A DNA stretch of 64,000 bases from Kitasatospora sp. NBC_01250 (GTDB lineage Bacteria > Actinomycetota > Actinomycetes > Streptomycetales > Streptomycetaceae), in the NCBI RefSeq assembly GCF_036226465.1, contig NZ_CP108476.1, positions 1,612,001 to 1,676,000 of the forward strand. The letters run 5' to 3'. The notes below the pieces were generated by a model that was not told the DNA's origin, ran no database searches, and worked only from the letters and a program-made list of their open reading frames with translations. Within the stretch, counting starts at the first letter, position 1. Each line of letters begins with the position of its first letter. This document shows, in pieces, positions 37,742-46,635 of this stretch. The position numbers were made by a program, and so were the translations under genes.

Positions 37742-37783
37742 GGCTCAGCCCGGAGGGATCACGGCTCAGCCCAGCGGGATCAC
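37742..37783. repeat. 21-bp tandem duplication at the dehydrogenase stop codon
   Basis: GGCTCAGCCCGGAGGGATCAC (units 37742-37762 and 37763-37783, written here in parts as GGCTCAGCCC plus a GGGATCAC end) repeats with 19 of 21 identical positions. The second unit spans the last codons and the stop of the dehydrogenase gene. Confidence 0.55.
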
Positions 37784-38734
37784 GTTCGCCAGCGGCTCGC
37801 CCTTGGCGAAGCGGGCCAGCTGGGCGCCGATCAGCCGGCGCGCGCGGGGCAGGAAGGCCGAGGAGCTGCCGCCCACGTGCGGGGTGATCAGCACGCCCGG
37901 CGCGTGCCAGAGCGGGTGGCCCGCCGGCAGCGGCTCGGGGTCGGTGACGTCTAGCGCCGCCCGCAGCCGCCCCGCCGTCAGCTCGGCCAGCAGCGCCTCG
38001 GTGACCACCACCGGCCCGCGCGCCACGTTGACCAGCAGCGCGCCGTCCGCCATGGCCGCGAGGAAGGCGCCGTCCACCAGGCCCTTCGTCTCGGCCGAGA
38101 GCGGCACGGCGAGCACCACCACGTCCGCCCGCGGCAGCAGGGCGGGCAGTTCGGCCAGGGCGTGCACCGGTCCCGCCGGTCCGGTCCGCGCGGTGCGGGC
38201 CACCCGGAGCACCTCGCACTCGAAGGGCCGCAGCCGCTCCTCGATCGCCGCGCCGACCGCGCCGTAGCCGACGATCAGCACCGTGCGGTCGGCGAGCGCC
38301 GGGTAGAAGCCGGCCCGCCACTGCTCGGCGTCCTGGCCGCGGACGAAGCCCGGGATGTCGCGCAGCGCGGCCAGCGTGAGCGCCACCGCGAGCTCGGCGG
38401 TGCTGGCGTCGTGCACGCCGCGGGCGTTGCACAGCAGGGCGCCGGACGGCACGTGCGGCAGGATGTCGTCCACGCCCGCGGTCTGGGTCTGCACCACCCG
38501 CAGCCGTTCCATCGCCGGCAGCAGCGGCAGCACCGTTCCGGTCCGCAGGTAGGGGGTCACCAACAGCTCGACGCGCGCGAGCAGTTCGGCCGGCGGCGGC
38601 CCCGGCCGGCCGTCGCAGGCGTCGCCGTCGAAGACGTGCGCCTCCAGGCCGTCCGGCAGCCCGGGGATCTCCTCGGGCGGGTACGGCAGCAGGACGACGG
38701 GTTCGGACGGCGGGGCGGTCGGCTCAGTGGTCAT
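37766..38734 (-). CDS. D-isomer-specific 2-hydroxyacid dehydrogenase
   Basis: A 322-residue NAD(P)-dependent dehydrogenase for a D-2-hydroxy acid. The dinucleotide motif is VLIVGYGAVGAAIEERL. The catalytic Arg is in LVNVARGPVV, the Glu in DVTDPEPLP and the His in ITPHVGGSS. LVVTPYLRTGT-like and VVQTQTAGVDD segments form the substrate domain. The real substrate is unknown (glyoxylate/hydroxypyruvate reductase-like members share this pattern). Downstream lies the phosphoesterase fragment. Confidence 0.9.
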   Translation of the reverse strand: MTTEPTAPPSEPVVLLPYPPEEIPGLPDGLEAHVFDGDACDGRPGPPPAELLARVELLVTPYLRTGTVLPLLPAMERLRVVQTQTAGVDDILPHVPSGALLCNARGVHDASTAELAVALTLAALRDIPGFVRGQDAEQWRAGFYPALADRTVLIVGYGAVGAAIEERLRPFECEVLRVARTARTGPAGPVHALAELPALLPRADVVVLAVPLSAETKGLVDGAFLAAMADGALLVNVARGPVVVTEALLAELTAGRLRAALDVTDPEPLPAGHPLWHAPGVLITPHVGGSSSAFLPRARRLIGAQLARFAKGEPLANVIPLG

Positions 38735-38956
38735 GGCCCGAATCTACCGAGCGCCCACCGACCGGTGCCGCTGGCCTGCTCGACCACGACCCGCCCCCGG
38801 CGTGACGCGGCAGTAGCACGCCTGCCCGACCTCGGCAACCGGGCGGCGGGCCGGGCGGGGCCCGCGACCGGCACCCCGTTTGGCCCTCCCCCGGCCACTC
38901 CGTAAAGTTCACTGGTACATCCAGCACGATCGAGCGATCAAGGAAGCGGCAGAGGC

Positions 38957-40525
38957 ATGACGACGGCAGAGGAGCAGCGGCACGACCGGCGGGGGCCGAT
39001 CGACGACCCGATGCCGACCGGCACGACCACGCAGGTCGCGGAGAGCACGGACGGCACCGCCTCGGACGAGGCGGTCGAGTTCGGCCCGGGCATCGACCCC
39101 GAGCGGCTGAGCTTCTGCCTGGAGGTGCTGGCCGAGCTGGACGAGCTCCCGGTCGACCACCCGGACGCGATCGCCGTCCGGCGGGCCGTGGCCGGCATCT
39201 TCCGCACCGTGAAGCAGCGCCGCCGCCAGGCCACCCGCGCCGCCAAGACCGCGAACGACAAGGCCGTGACCTCGCTCACCGCCACCGGCGCGCCGGGGCG
39301 GATCGACGACGAGACCGCCGGTGTCTTCGGCCTCTCCACCCCGACCACCACCGAGATCGCCGGGATCCTGCAGCGCCCGCGCTCCTGCTACATCTGCAAG
39401 CAGCGCTACGTCGAGGTGGACGCCTTCTACCACCAGCTCTGCCCGGACTGCGCCCGCTCCAGCCGCGCCAAGCGCGACGACACGACGGACCTGACGGGCC
39501 GGCGCGCGCTGCTCACCGGCGGCCGGGCCAAGATCGGCATGTACATCGCGCTGCGCCTGCTGCGTGACGGTGCCCACACCACGATCACCACCCGGTTCCC
39601 CAAGGACGCGATCCGCCGCTTCAAGGAGATGCCGGACAGCGCGGACTGGCTGCACCGGCTGAAGATCGTCGGCATCGACCTGCGCGACCCCGCCCAGGTG
39701 GTCGCGCTGGCCGACGCGGTGGCCGCCGAGGGGCCGCTCGACATCCTGATCAACAACGCGGCGCAGACCGTGCGCCGCTCCCCCGCCGCCTACGCGGAGC
39801 TGGTGGCCGCCGAGTCCGCGCCGCTGCCCGCCGGCCAGCTGCCGGCCAGCGAGGTGATCGGCACCTTCGGCAGCGGCAGCGTCGACCGGCCCGCCCTGCC
39901 GGGGCAGGCCACCGGGGCGCGCGAGGCGCTCAGCGCCGAGCAGGTCACCTCGCTGGCGCTGGTCAGCGGGTCGGCCTCGCCGGCCCGGATCGAGGCGGGC
40001 ACCGCGATCGACGCCGGCGGCCTGGTCCCGGACCTGGCCGACTCCAACAGCTGGGTGCAGACCGTCAGCGAGGTCGACCCGATCGAGCTGCTCGAAGTCC
40101 AGCTGTGCAACTCCACGGCGCCGTTCATCCTGGTCAGCCGCCTGCGCAAGGCGATGGCGGCCTCCCCGGCGCGGCGCAAGTACGTGGTGAACGTCTCCGC
40201 GATGGAGGGCCAGTTCAGCCGCGGCTACAAGGGCGCCGGCCACCCGCACACCAACATGGCCAAGGCCGCGCTGAACATGCTGACCCGCACCAGCGCCAAG
40301 GAGATGCTGGAGAGCGACGGCATCCTGATGACCGCCGTGGACACCGGCTGGATCACCGACGAGCGGCCGCACCCCGACAAGATGCGGCTGGCCGACGAGG
40401 GCTTCCACGCGCCGCTGGACCTGGTGGACGGCGCCGCCCGGGTCTACGACCCGATCGTGCGCGGCGAGCGCGGCGAGGACCTGTACGGATGCTTCCTCAA
40501 GGACTTCGAGCCCTCGGCCTGGTGA
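38957..40525 (+). CDS. SDR-fold protein with N-terminal zinc-ribbon-like motif
   Basis: 522 residues. Residues 1-145 are helical and charged. A CYICKQRYVEVDAFYHQLCP segment with a further DC gives two CxxC pairs, a likely zinc ribbon (about 140-162). The rest is an SDR Rossmann domain: LLTGGRAKIGMYIALRLLRDG, ILINNAAQTV and VVNVSAMEGQF. The usual catalytic Tyr-x-x-x-Lys is changed: the motif is TNMAK, with Thr where Tyr is expected. About 75 extra residues interrupt the fold near 285-360. The role is unknown. Confidence 0.8.
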   Translation: MTTAEEQRHDRRGPIDDPMPTGTTTQVAESTDGTASDEAVEFGPGIDPERLSFCLEVLAELDELPVDHPDAIAVRRAVAGIFRTVKQRRRQATRAAKTANDKAVTSLTATGAPGRIDDETAGVFGLSTPTTTEIAGILQRPRSCYICKQRYVEVDAFYHQLCPDCARSSRAKRDDTTDLTGRRALLTGGRAKIGMYIALRLLRDGAHTTITTRFPKDAIRRFKEMPDSADWLHRLKIVGIDLRDPAQVVALADAVAAEGPLDILINNAAQTVRRSPAAYAELVAAESAPLPAGQLPASEVIGTFGSGSVDRPALPGQATGAREALSAEQVTSLALVSGSASPARIEAGTAIDAGGLVPDLADSNSWVQTVSEVDPIELLEVQLCNSTAPFILVSRLRKAMAASPARRKYVVNVSAMEGQFSRGYKGAGHPHTNMAKAALNMLTRTSAKEMLESDGILMTAVDTGWITDERPHPDKMRLADEGFHAPLDLVDGAARVYDPIVRGERGEDLYGCFLKDFEPSAW

Positions 40526-40546
40526 GTCCGGCGCAGGGGGCGTGTC

Positions 40547-41059
40547 GTGAACGGTGAGGGTGGTGACGTGGTGAGTACGGAGCCGGGCGGACCCCGGGCG
40601 GCGCGCGGTCCGCTGATCGGCGCGGGCGTGATCGTGCCGACGCCGGACGGGCGCAGCGTCCTGGTCGGGCGCCGGACGGTGGCCGGCGAGCCGCCGACCT
40701 GGAGCCTGCCCGGCGGCAAGGTCGACCACCCCGGGGAGTCGTTCGAGCAGGCGGCGGCCCGCGAGCTGGCCGAGGAGACCGGGATCCGGCTGCCCACCGA
40801 GCGGATGCGGGTGCTCGGGGTGGTCCTCGACCACCTGGAGGGGCGCCCGCGGCTGACCGCCGCGGTGCTCGCGCCGCCGAGCGACGCGGTGGCCGAGGTC
40901 ACCGAGCCGCACGCGTGCGGCGGTTGGGAGCGGGTCGCCCTGACGGCACTGCCCGAGCCGATGTTCGGGCCCTCCGCCTGGGTGCTGGCACGCTGGCTGG
41001 CGGACCCGGCACCGCTGCCACCGGGCGTCTTCACCTACCCTACCGCGCAAGGTAGTTGA
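40547..41059 (+). CDS. Nudix hydrolase (MutT-like)
   Basis: 170 residues with the box GGKVDHPGESFEQAAARELA followed by EETGI. GAGVIVPTPDGRSVLVGRR before the box and PPTWSLPGGKV fit MutT/NUDT15-like enzymes that act on (oxidised) nucleotides. GTG 40547 has AGGGGG upstream; GTG 40571 is an alternative. It starts 21 bp after the SDR-like gene and is probably cotranscribed with it. Confidence 0.85.
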   Translation: MNGEGGDVVSTEPGGPRAARGPLIGAGVIVPTPDGRSVLVGRRTVAGEPPTWSLPGGKVDHPGESFEQAAARELAEETGIRLPTERMRVLGVVLDHLEGRPRLTAAVLAPPSDAVAEVTEPHACGGWERVALTALPEPMFGPSAWVLARWLADPAPLPPGVFTYPTAQGS

Positions 41060-41066
41060 CGAGCCG

Positions 41067-43064
41067 TCAGATTGCTTGCTGGCCGCACCGGTAGAGCACC
41101 TGGGCGGTGGCGGTGGGCTGTCCGTAGTCGCCGGGCGGCACCTGGGTGCAGTGCGCGCGCACCCAGTCCGTGGTGCCCCGCATCACCCCGCCGCTCGGCT
41201 CCCGGCCGATCAGCACGTGGCGCAGCCGGCCGTCGGCGACCAGCTCGCGCAGCTGCTCGGCCGTCGGCGACGGCACCTGGCCGGTGAAACCACCCATCGG
41301 CAGCACCCTGGCGGCGGTGGCCAGGATGTACGGCGAGGAGGCCTGCCAGGGGTAGGCGGCGAGCAGGTACCGGGCGCCGCCGTTGTGCGCCTGGACATAG
41401 GCGAACAGCTCCTGCTCCTGCGGCGTCAGCCGGGTGCTGACGGGCTGCGCGGCGGCGCGGTGCGCCGCCATCGGCCCCACCGCACCGCGCAGGTCGCTGC
41501 CGTACTTCGGGTCCAGCACCGAGGCGGCCCAGGCGGTGGGTGCCAGCAGCGCGGCCACCAGGCCCGCGACGATGCCCGCCGTGGCGATCCTGGCCCTGCC
41601 GGCGCCGAGCCCGGCGAACCAGCGGCTCTTCGCGGTGCCGAGCAGGGCCAGCGCGAGGGCCGCCGTGGTGACGGCGGTCGGCGCCAGCCAGGGCAGGAAG
41701 GTGGGCAGCCGCCAGCTCAGCCAGCCGCTCCACAGCACGCTCGCGGCCACCGCGGCCGGCAGCGCCAGCGCCCGCGGGCCGCCCTCGCCGAAGTCCCGCC
41801 AGAGCAGCACCGTCCCGGCGCCGCCGAGCGCGGCAAGGGCGACCGCGAGCGAGCCGAGGTAGTAGGTGTGCATGCCGATGCTGCCCGCGCTGAGCGACAG
41901 GAAGAAGACCGTCGCCCAGCCGCCCCACAGCAGGTACCCGGCGCGCAGCGGGTCGGTGCGCGGTGCGCGGCGCCGCCGGAGCAGGGCGTGCAGCAGCGAG
42001 ATCGCGGCCAGCGGGTAGAGCCAGCCGACCTGGGAGGCGAACCGGGAGCGCAGCAGCTTCGCCCAGCCGCCGTCGCCCTGGTCGCCGGGCGGGGGCCCCG
42101 CCGTGCCGGTGCGGCCGTCCGTCGGATTCAGCTGCGGGCCGCCGTCCTGCGCGGGCATGGCCGTGGTGCGGCTGCGGTCGACGGTCACGCTGCCGGTGCG
42201 TTCGGCCGTCAGCCCCACGGCGGAGAACCGGTTCAGGAAGTTGTAGCCCACCACCATGCTGTAGGCGGAGTTGTCCGTGGTCCCGTCCACGTAGGGCCGG
42301 TCCGCGACCGGCGTCAGCGTCACCAGCGCCATCCAGGCGGCCGAGACGGCCACCGTCACCAGGCCGGCCAGCGCCAGCTGGGCCAGCCGGCGGCGCAGCC
42401 GGGTCGGCGCCGCGAGCAGGTAGACGCCCGCGAAGACCGGCAGCACCGCCCACGCCTCCAGCATCTTGGCCTGGAACGCCAGCCCGACCCAGACCCCCGC
42501 GAGCAGCAGCGCCCGCAGCCCGGCGGTGCGCACCGCGCGCTGCGCCGACTCGGCCGCGAGCAGCAGCAGGAGGGTGAACACCGGCTCCTCCACCGGCGTG
42601 CGGAACAGCCCGACCAGCTCCGGGGTCAGCGTGAACAGGGCGGCGGCCAGCAGCGCCGCACCGGCCCCCGCCCAGAGCCGGACGGTCCGGAACAGCACCA
42701 GCACCGAGAGCACGCCCTCCACCGCCTGCGGCAGCGCCAGCGCCCAGCCGTGGAAGCCCAGCAGCCGGGCCAGCAGCGCCTGCGGCCACAGGAAGCCCGG
42801 CAGTTTGTCGAGCGTGATCGTGTTGGCGGGGTCGTAGGAGCCGAAGAGGAACGCCTTCCAGCTCACGGTCATGCTGCGCACGGCGTTGGCGTAGAAGGAG
42901 TGGTAGCCGTCCTGGTCGGCGCCCCACAGGTAGAGCAGTCCGGCGAGCGCCGCGATGGCGAGCAACGCGGGCCTGGCCCAGGCGGGTTGCCCCACGGGCG
43001 ACTGCCACACCCGCCGCCGGACCGGCACCGGTTCGCGGAGTTCGGGAAGTGTACTGGTAGCCAT
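41067..43064 (-). CDS. GT39-type membrane glycosyltransferase (ArnT/PMT-like)
   Basis: A 665-residue integral membrane protein with 11-13 helices. The N-terminal loop WGADQDGYHSFYANAVRSMT is the large first periplasmic region, and DKLPGFLWPQALLARLLGFH holds the DKLP motif of dolichyl/polyprenyl-phosphate-sugar transferases. FRTPVEEPVFTLLLL follows. The C-terminal part (after about 520) is extracytoplasmic. It likely moves a lipid-linked sugar to a cell-envelope acceptor. The start is MATSTLPELRE (ATG 43064). It is convergent with the Nudix gene. Confidence 0.85.
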   Translation of the reverse strand: MATSTLPELREPVPVRRRVWQSPVGQPAWARPALLAIAALAGLLYLWGADQDGYHSFYANAVRSMTVSWKAFLFGSYDPANTITLDKLPGFLWPQALLARLLGFHGWALALPQAVEGVLSVLVLFRTVRLWAGAGAALLAAALFTLTPELVGLFRTPVEEPVFTLLLLLAAESAQRAVRTAGLRALLLAGVWVGLAFQAKMLEAWAVLPVFAGVYLLAAPTRLRRRLAQLALAGLVTVAVSAAWMALVTLTPVADRPYVDGTTDNSAYSMVVGYNFLNRFSAVGLTAERTGSVTVDRSRTTAMPAQDGGPQLNPTDGRTGTAGPPPGDQGDGGWAKLLRSRFASQVGWLYPLAAISLLHALLRRRRAPRTDPLRAGYLLWGGWATVFFLSLSAGSIGMHTYYLGSLAVALAALGGAGTVLLWRDFGEGGPRALALPAAVAASVLWSGWLSWRLPTFLPWLAPTAVTTAALALALLGTAKSRWFAGLGAGRARIATAGIVAGLVAALLAPTAWAASVLDPKYGSDLRGAVGPMAAHRAAAQPVSTRLTPQEQELFAYVQAHNGGARYLLAAYPWQASSPYILATAARVLPMGGFTGQVPSPTAEQLRELVADGRLRHVLIGREPSGGVMRGTTDWVRAHCTQVPPGDYGQPTATAQVLYRCGQQAI

Positions 43065-43233
43065 GTCGACCAGCGTTCGCCCCGGCACCGGGCCGAACCG
43101 TCAGGGACACGGTGCACCCTCGAAGGTCATACCGGCGCAGACGAAGATTTTGCGGACGGCGGACGCGGACGTCGGAGTACGGTATGGACCCACCCGGGTG
43201 AGGCCGACGCCCCTACGGTTCGGAGGGCCGACG

Positions 43234-43270
43234 ATGAGGCTGGAGCGGCTGCGCGCCGACCATGGCGCCC
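43234..43270 (+). pseudogene. possible start fragment of a GNAT acetyltransferase
   Basis: ATG 43234 has GGAGGG six bases upstream and codes MRLERLRADH, the usual opening of a small GNAT family (often followed by APALLAFE). Homology stops after about ten codons and runs into the end of the neighbouring membrane protein gene. It may be the stub of a deleted gene. The evidence is a short stretch only. Confidence 0.3.
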
Positions 43271-43294
43271 GCTCACGACCGACGAGCCGAGGCC

Positions 43295-43720
43295 CTAGGC
43301 TGCGGCCGGGCGGCGGGCCCGGCGCAGCTGACGGGCCGTCAGGAAGCCGGCGAGCGCGGTGACGGCCGCGATCGCCTCGGCGACGGCGGAGACGGTCTTC
43401 TCGGTGAACCAGATCGGCTCGTACATGTTCGGGAACGGTCCGAAGGCCCCCAGGTCGACATAGCGATAGACCAGCACCGCAGCGATACCGGCGAGGGCGA
43501 CCAGGAAGGCGAACGCCCAGACCAGCAGGCGGCGGCCGGCCACGATCAGCAGCAGGGCGGCGAGTGCGGCGGCAGCCGCCTCGATCCGGAACAGGGTGCC
43601 CTGGCTGATGCTCGCCGTCACCGAGTCGTAGGTGGCGGCGAGGTCGGCGTGGACGTAGGCGTCCACGGCGAGCGCCGCGGCGGTCACCAACCGCAGCGCC
43701 CAGAGCGCCGGTTCCGCCAC
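43295..43720 (-). CDS. small integral membrane protein (four helices)
   Basis: 141 residues, GTG start four bases after the cupredoxin stop, so the two genes are an operon. Four hydrophobic segments are visible (LWALRLVTAAALAVDAYVHA, AAAAALAALLLIVAG, LLVWAFAFLVALAGIAAVL and AVAEAIAAVTALAGFLTA). Extracytoplasmic loops carry DAYVHADLAATYD and a Pro-rich segment. The pairing with a copper-binding lipoprotein suggests an envelope metal or redox role, but nothing specific is shown. Confidence 0.75.
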   Translation of the reverse strand: MAEPALWALRLVTAAALAVDAYVHADLAATYDSVTASISQGTLFRIEAAAAALAALLLIVAGRRLLVWAFAFLVALAGIAAVLVYRYVDLGAFGPFPNMYEPIWFTEKTVSAVAEAIAAVTALAGFLTARQLRRARRPAAA

Positions 43721-43724
43721 GGAC

Positions 43725-44342
43725 CTAGTAGCCGCCACCGCTGGTCGCCGTGCTGGTGGAGCTCGCGGAGGCACTGGTGGTGCCGGTGGCACTCGCACTG
43801 CTGCTCGCCGAGCCGCTGCTGCTGGGCGAGGCCGTGCTGCCGGTGGCGCCGCCGCCGGCGGAGCCGACCTGGATGTGGGTGTCCATCCCGAGCGACTTGT
43901 GCGCGTCGATCGGGCACCACAGCTCGTAGCTGCCGCCCTGCAGGGTGACGGTCAGCTGCGCGGAGCTGCCCGGCGACAGGGTCGGGGTCTGCACCTGGGT
44001 CAGGCCCGGCCCCGAGATGGCCAGCGCGTGCTCCACCGTGCCGTTGTTCTGCGCCGTGAAGGTGTACGTCCCCGGCGCGAACTGGGTCTGCGAAAGGGTC
44101 AGTGAATACTCCTTCTCGCCGACGGTGACGCTCGTCCCCACCGGGGACGTGCTGGCGCTGGCGCTTGCGCTGCCGCTCGCGCTCGGGCTGGGGCTCGCGG
44201 TTACGCTCGTACTCGCGCTGCTGCCGGCGGAGCTGCTCGCCTTGCTGCTCTTGCTGCTCGAACACGCGGTCGCGGCGAGCAGCACCCCGAGGGTGAGCAC
44301 GGCTGCGCGGACTGCCACGGATCCGACTGTGCGGTGATGCAT
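43725..44342 (-). CDS. cupredoxin-like copper-binding lipoprotein
   Basis: 205 residues. The signal peptide ends in a lipobox (LAATAC). Ser/Ala/Thr-rich linkers flank a blue-copper-type domain (about 75-160). Copper ligands fit: His in VEHALAISG, then Cys, His and Met in YELWCPIDAHKSLGM. The C-terminal low-complexity tail ends TATSGGGY. GGAAGGGAG precedes ATG 44342. Probably an extracellular electron carrier or copper chaperone on the cell surface. Confidence 0.85.
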   Translation of the reverse strand: MHHRTVGSVAVRAAVLTLGVLLAATACSSSKSSKASSSAGSSASTSVTASPSPSASGSASASASTSPVGTSVTVGEKEYSLTLSQTQFAPGTYTFTAQNNGTVEHALAISGPGLTQVQTPTLSPGSSAQLTVTLQGGSYELWCPIDAHKSLGMDTHIQVGSAGGGATGSTASPSSSGSASSSASATGTTSASASSTSTATSGGGY

Positions 44343-44550
44343 GAGTCTGATCTCCCTTCCAGGGGGCAGCCTGACGTACCGGCGGCGCGAGGGCGGGGAG
44401 CGACGGAGAGGGCCCTGCGGGATCCACCCGTTCGGCCCCGGCGGACGCGGACCGCAGCCGAAACCGGCGCTCGACCCGGACGCCGGGGCCGTACTACTCT
44501 TCCGTCCAGGTTCTTCGGGCAAGGGGCCCGATGGTGTCTGGGGGTTCGTC

Positions 44551-45006
44551 GTGGTTGCTGGTCGTGTGGTGCGTTTCGACAGTGCGCGGGGCTATGGATT
44601 CATCGCTCCGGAAGGTGGCGGGGAGGATGTCTTCCTGCACGTGAACGACATGCTGATTCCCGAGTCCTATGTGCGCTCGGGCCTGGCGGTGGAGTTCGAG
44701 ATCGAGGACGGCGACCGCGGCCTGAAGGCCTCCGGGGTCCGCCTTCCGCTCGGCCCCGACGGGAATCCGGTGGCGCCTCCCGCGCCCCTGCCGGGCACCC
44801 GCTCGCACGCCCTCGCCCCGAACTCCCTCGCCCCGAAGCCGGACGGCGACGACTCCCTGTGCGACGTGCTCAGCACGGAGGAATTCCTGCACGAGGTGAC
44901 CGAGGCCCTGCTGACCGCGGCGCCCTCGCTGACCGGGGAGCAGATCCTGCAGATCCGCCGCGGGCTGCTGCAGTTCGGCAAGAACCACGGCTGGGCCGAG
45001 GGCTGA
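44551..45006 (+). CDS. cold-shock-domain protein with C-terminal extension
   Basis: 151 residues. Residues 1-65 form a CSD fold (GRVVRFDSARGYGFIAPEGG, then EDVFLHVNDML) with the RNP1-like GYGFI and RNP2-like VFLHV motifs that bind single-stranded nucleic acid. A Pro-rich linker and a helical tail (LSTEEFLHEVTEALL, GEQILQIRRGLLQF) follow. GTG 44551 is chosen because homology starts at MVAGRVVRF; the long upstream extension in the same frame is not CSD-like. It may act in transcription or RNA binding. Confidence 0.85.
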   Translation: MVAGRVVRFDSARGYGFIAPEGGGEDVFLHVNDMLIPESYVRSGLAVEFEIEDGDRGLKASGVRLPLGPDGNPVAPPAPLPGTRSHALAPNSLAPKPDGDDSLCDVLSTEEFLHEVTEALLTAAPSLTGEQILQIRRGLLQFGKNHGWAEG

Positions 45007-45132
45007 CCCACGGCCGAAGGCCGCAGGGCCAATCGGATGATTCTGCACCGATGGGAAATTGACGCTCGCTCAAGTACCGCAATCCTGCTGGCATCTTGAG
45101 GGAATCGGCGTCCGTTCCCGGAAGGTGTAGTC

Positions 45133-46614
45133 ATGCAGGCAGCCCGCACCGACAGCGCCATTCACCCGCCACGATCGGCGAGTCCCGGAAAGCGGGTGGG
45201 CGCGGAATCCGTCGGTGCCGGGCGCCTGCGGACCAGCGGGTGGATGTGGGCCCTGGCGGGGGCGCTCTTCGTCGTCTACGCGGCCCTCTCGCTACGGATC
45301 CACCAGCGGATCCTCTCCAACAGTTACGACCTGGGCATCTTCGAACAGGTCGTCCGTTCCTACGCGCACGGGCAGCTGCCGGTCTCCGAACTGAAGGCAC
45401 CGGACTTCCCCGTGCTGGGGGACCACTTCTCCCCCGTGCTCGCGCTGCTGGCGCCGTGCTACCGGCTGTGGCCGACGGCGCGGACGCTGCTGGTGGCGCA
45501 GGCGGCACTGATCGCCGTCAGCGTGCTGCCGCTGACCGCCTGGGCCCGGCGGGCGCTGGGGAGCCAGGCGGCGGTGGCCGTCGGACTCTGTTACGGCCTG
45601 TCCTGGGGCATCGCGAGCGCGGTCGGCTTCGACTTCCACGAAGTGGCCTTCGCCGTCCCGCTGCTGGCCTGCTCGCTCGCCGCCCTCGGCGAGGGGCGGG
45701 CGCGGGCCGCGGCCGGCTGGGCGCTGCCGCTGCTGGTGGTGAAGGAGGACCTGGGGCTGACCGTGCTCGCGATCGGCCTGGTCATCGCCGGGCGCGGCGA
45801 GCGCAGGCTCGGGCTCGCCACCGCCGCGGCCGGGCTGGCCGGGTCGCTGCTGGCGATCCTGGTGGCGCTGCCGGCCTTCAACCCGGGCGGCTCCTTCGCC
45901 TACTGGTCCTTCCTGGAGACGCCGGGCGGTGGTGGCGGCGGAGCGGCCCAGCTGCTCTACCGGAGCACGATCGGCCTGGTCACCCCCGAGGCGAAGGCAA
46001 CGACCCTGCTGCTCGTGCTGGCCCCGACGCTCTTCCTGGCCCTGCGCTCCCCCCTGCTGTGGATCGCGCTGCCGACGCTGCTGTGGCGCTTCGCCTCCAA
46101 CGACTCGGTGCACTGGGGCACCGGCTACCACTACTCGCTGGTGCTGATGCCGATCGTCTTCGCCGCCTTCGTCGACGCGCTGGCCACCCGCGAACCGACC
46201 GCGCGCAGCCTGCGCCGCCACCTCCTGGGCAGCGCCGCCGTCACCCTGCTGCTCCTGCCGCAGTACCCGCTGTGGCAGCTGGTCCAGTCGGCCACCTGGC
46301 GGACGGATCCGCGGGTCGCCGAGGCGCACCGGCTGATGGACCGGATCCCCGACAACGCCACCGTGCAGGCCTCCACCCTGCTGGTCCCCCAGCTCACCAA
46401 CCGCACCAGCGTCAGCCTCTACGGCTGGGCGCAGAGCCGCCCCGATCCGGCCTGGATCATGGTGGACACCTGGACGCCGTACTACAAGCGCTGGCCGCTG
46501 ACGGTCGACCAGGAGCGGGCGGCGCTGGCCTGGAACGTCGAGCACGGCTATCGCGCCGTCGCCACCCAGGACGGCTTCGTCCTGCTCAACAGGACGGCGA
46601 AGAGCGGCACATGA
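45133..46614 (+). CDS. DUF2079 family membrane protein
   Basis: 493 residues with about 10-12 helices. The early periplasmic loop carries the family pattern SNSYDLGIFEQVVRSYAHGQ, then LGDHFSPVLALLAPCYRLWP. FDFHEVAFAVPLLA and VHWGTGYHYSLVLMPIVFAA are also typical. The layout resembles lipid-linked-sugar glycosyltransferases (GT-C fold), but no function is established. It is convergent with the downstream glycosyltransferase. Confidence 0.82.
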   Translation: MQAARTDSAIHPPRSASPGKRVGAESVGAGRLRTSGWMWALAGALFVVYAALSLRIHQRILSNSYDLGIFEQVVRSYAHGQLPVSELKAPDFPVLGDHFSPVLALLAPCYRLWPTARTLLVAQAALIAVSVLPLTAWARRALGSQAAVAVGLCYGLSWGIASAVGFDFHEVAFAVPLLACSLAALGEGRARAAAGWALPLLVVKEDLGLTVLAIGLVIAGRGERRLGLATAAAGLAGSLLAILVALPAFNPGGSFAYWSFLETPGGGGGGAAQLLYRSTIGLVTPEAKATTLLLVLAPTLFLALRSPLLWIALPTLLWRFASNDSVHWGTGYHYSLVLMPIVFAAFVDALATREPTARSLRRHLLGSAAVTLLLLPQYPLWQLVQSATWRTDPRVAEAHRLMDRIPDNATVQASTLLVPQLTNRTSVSLYGWAQSRPDPAWIMVDTWTPYYKRWPLTVDQERAALAWNVEHGYRAVATQDGFVLLNRTAKSGT

Positions 46615-46635
46615 CGGCCGGCTGCCCGACCGGCC

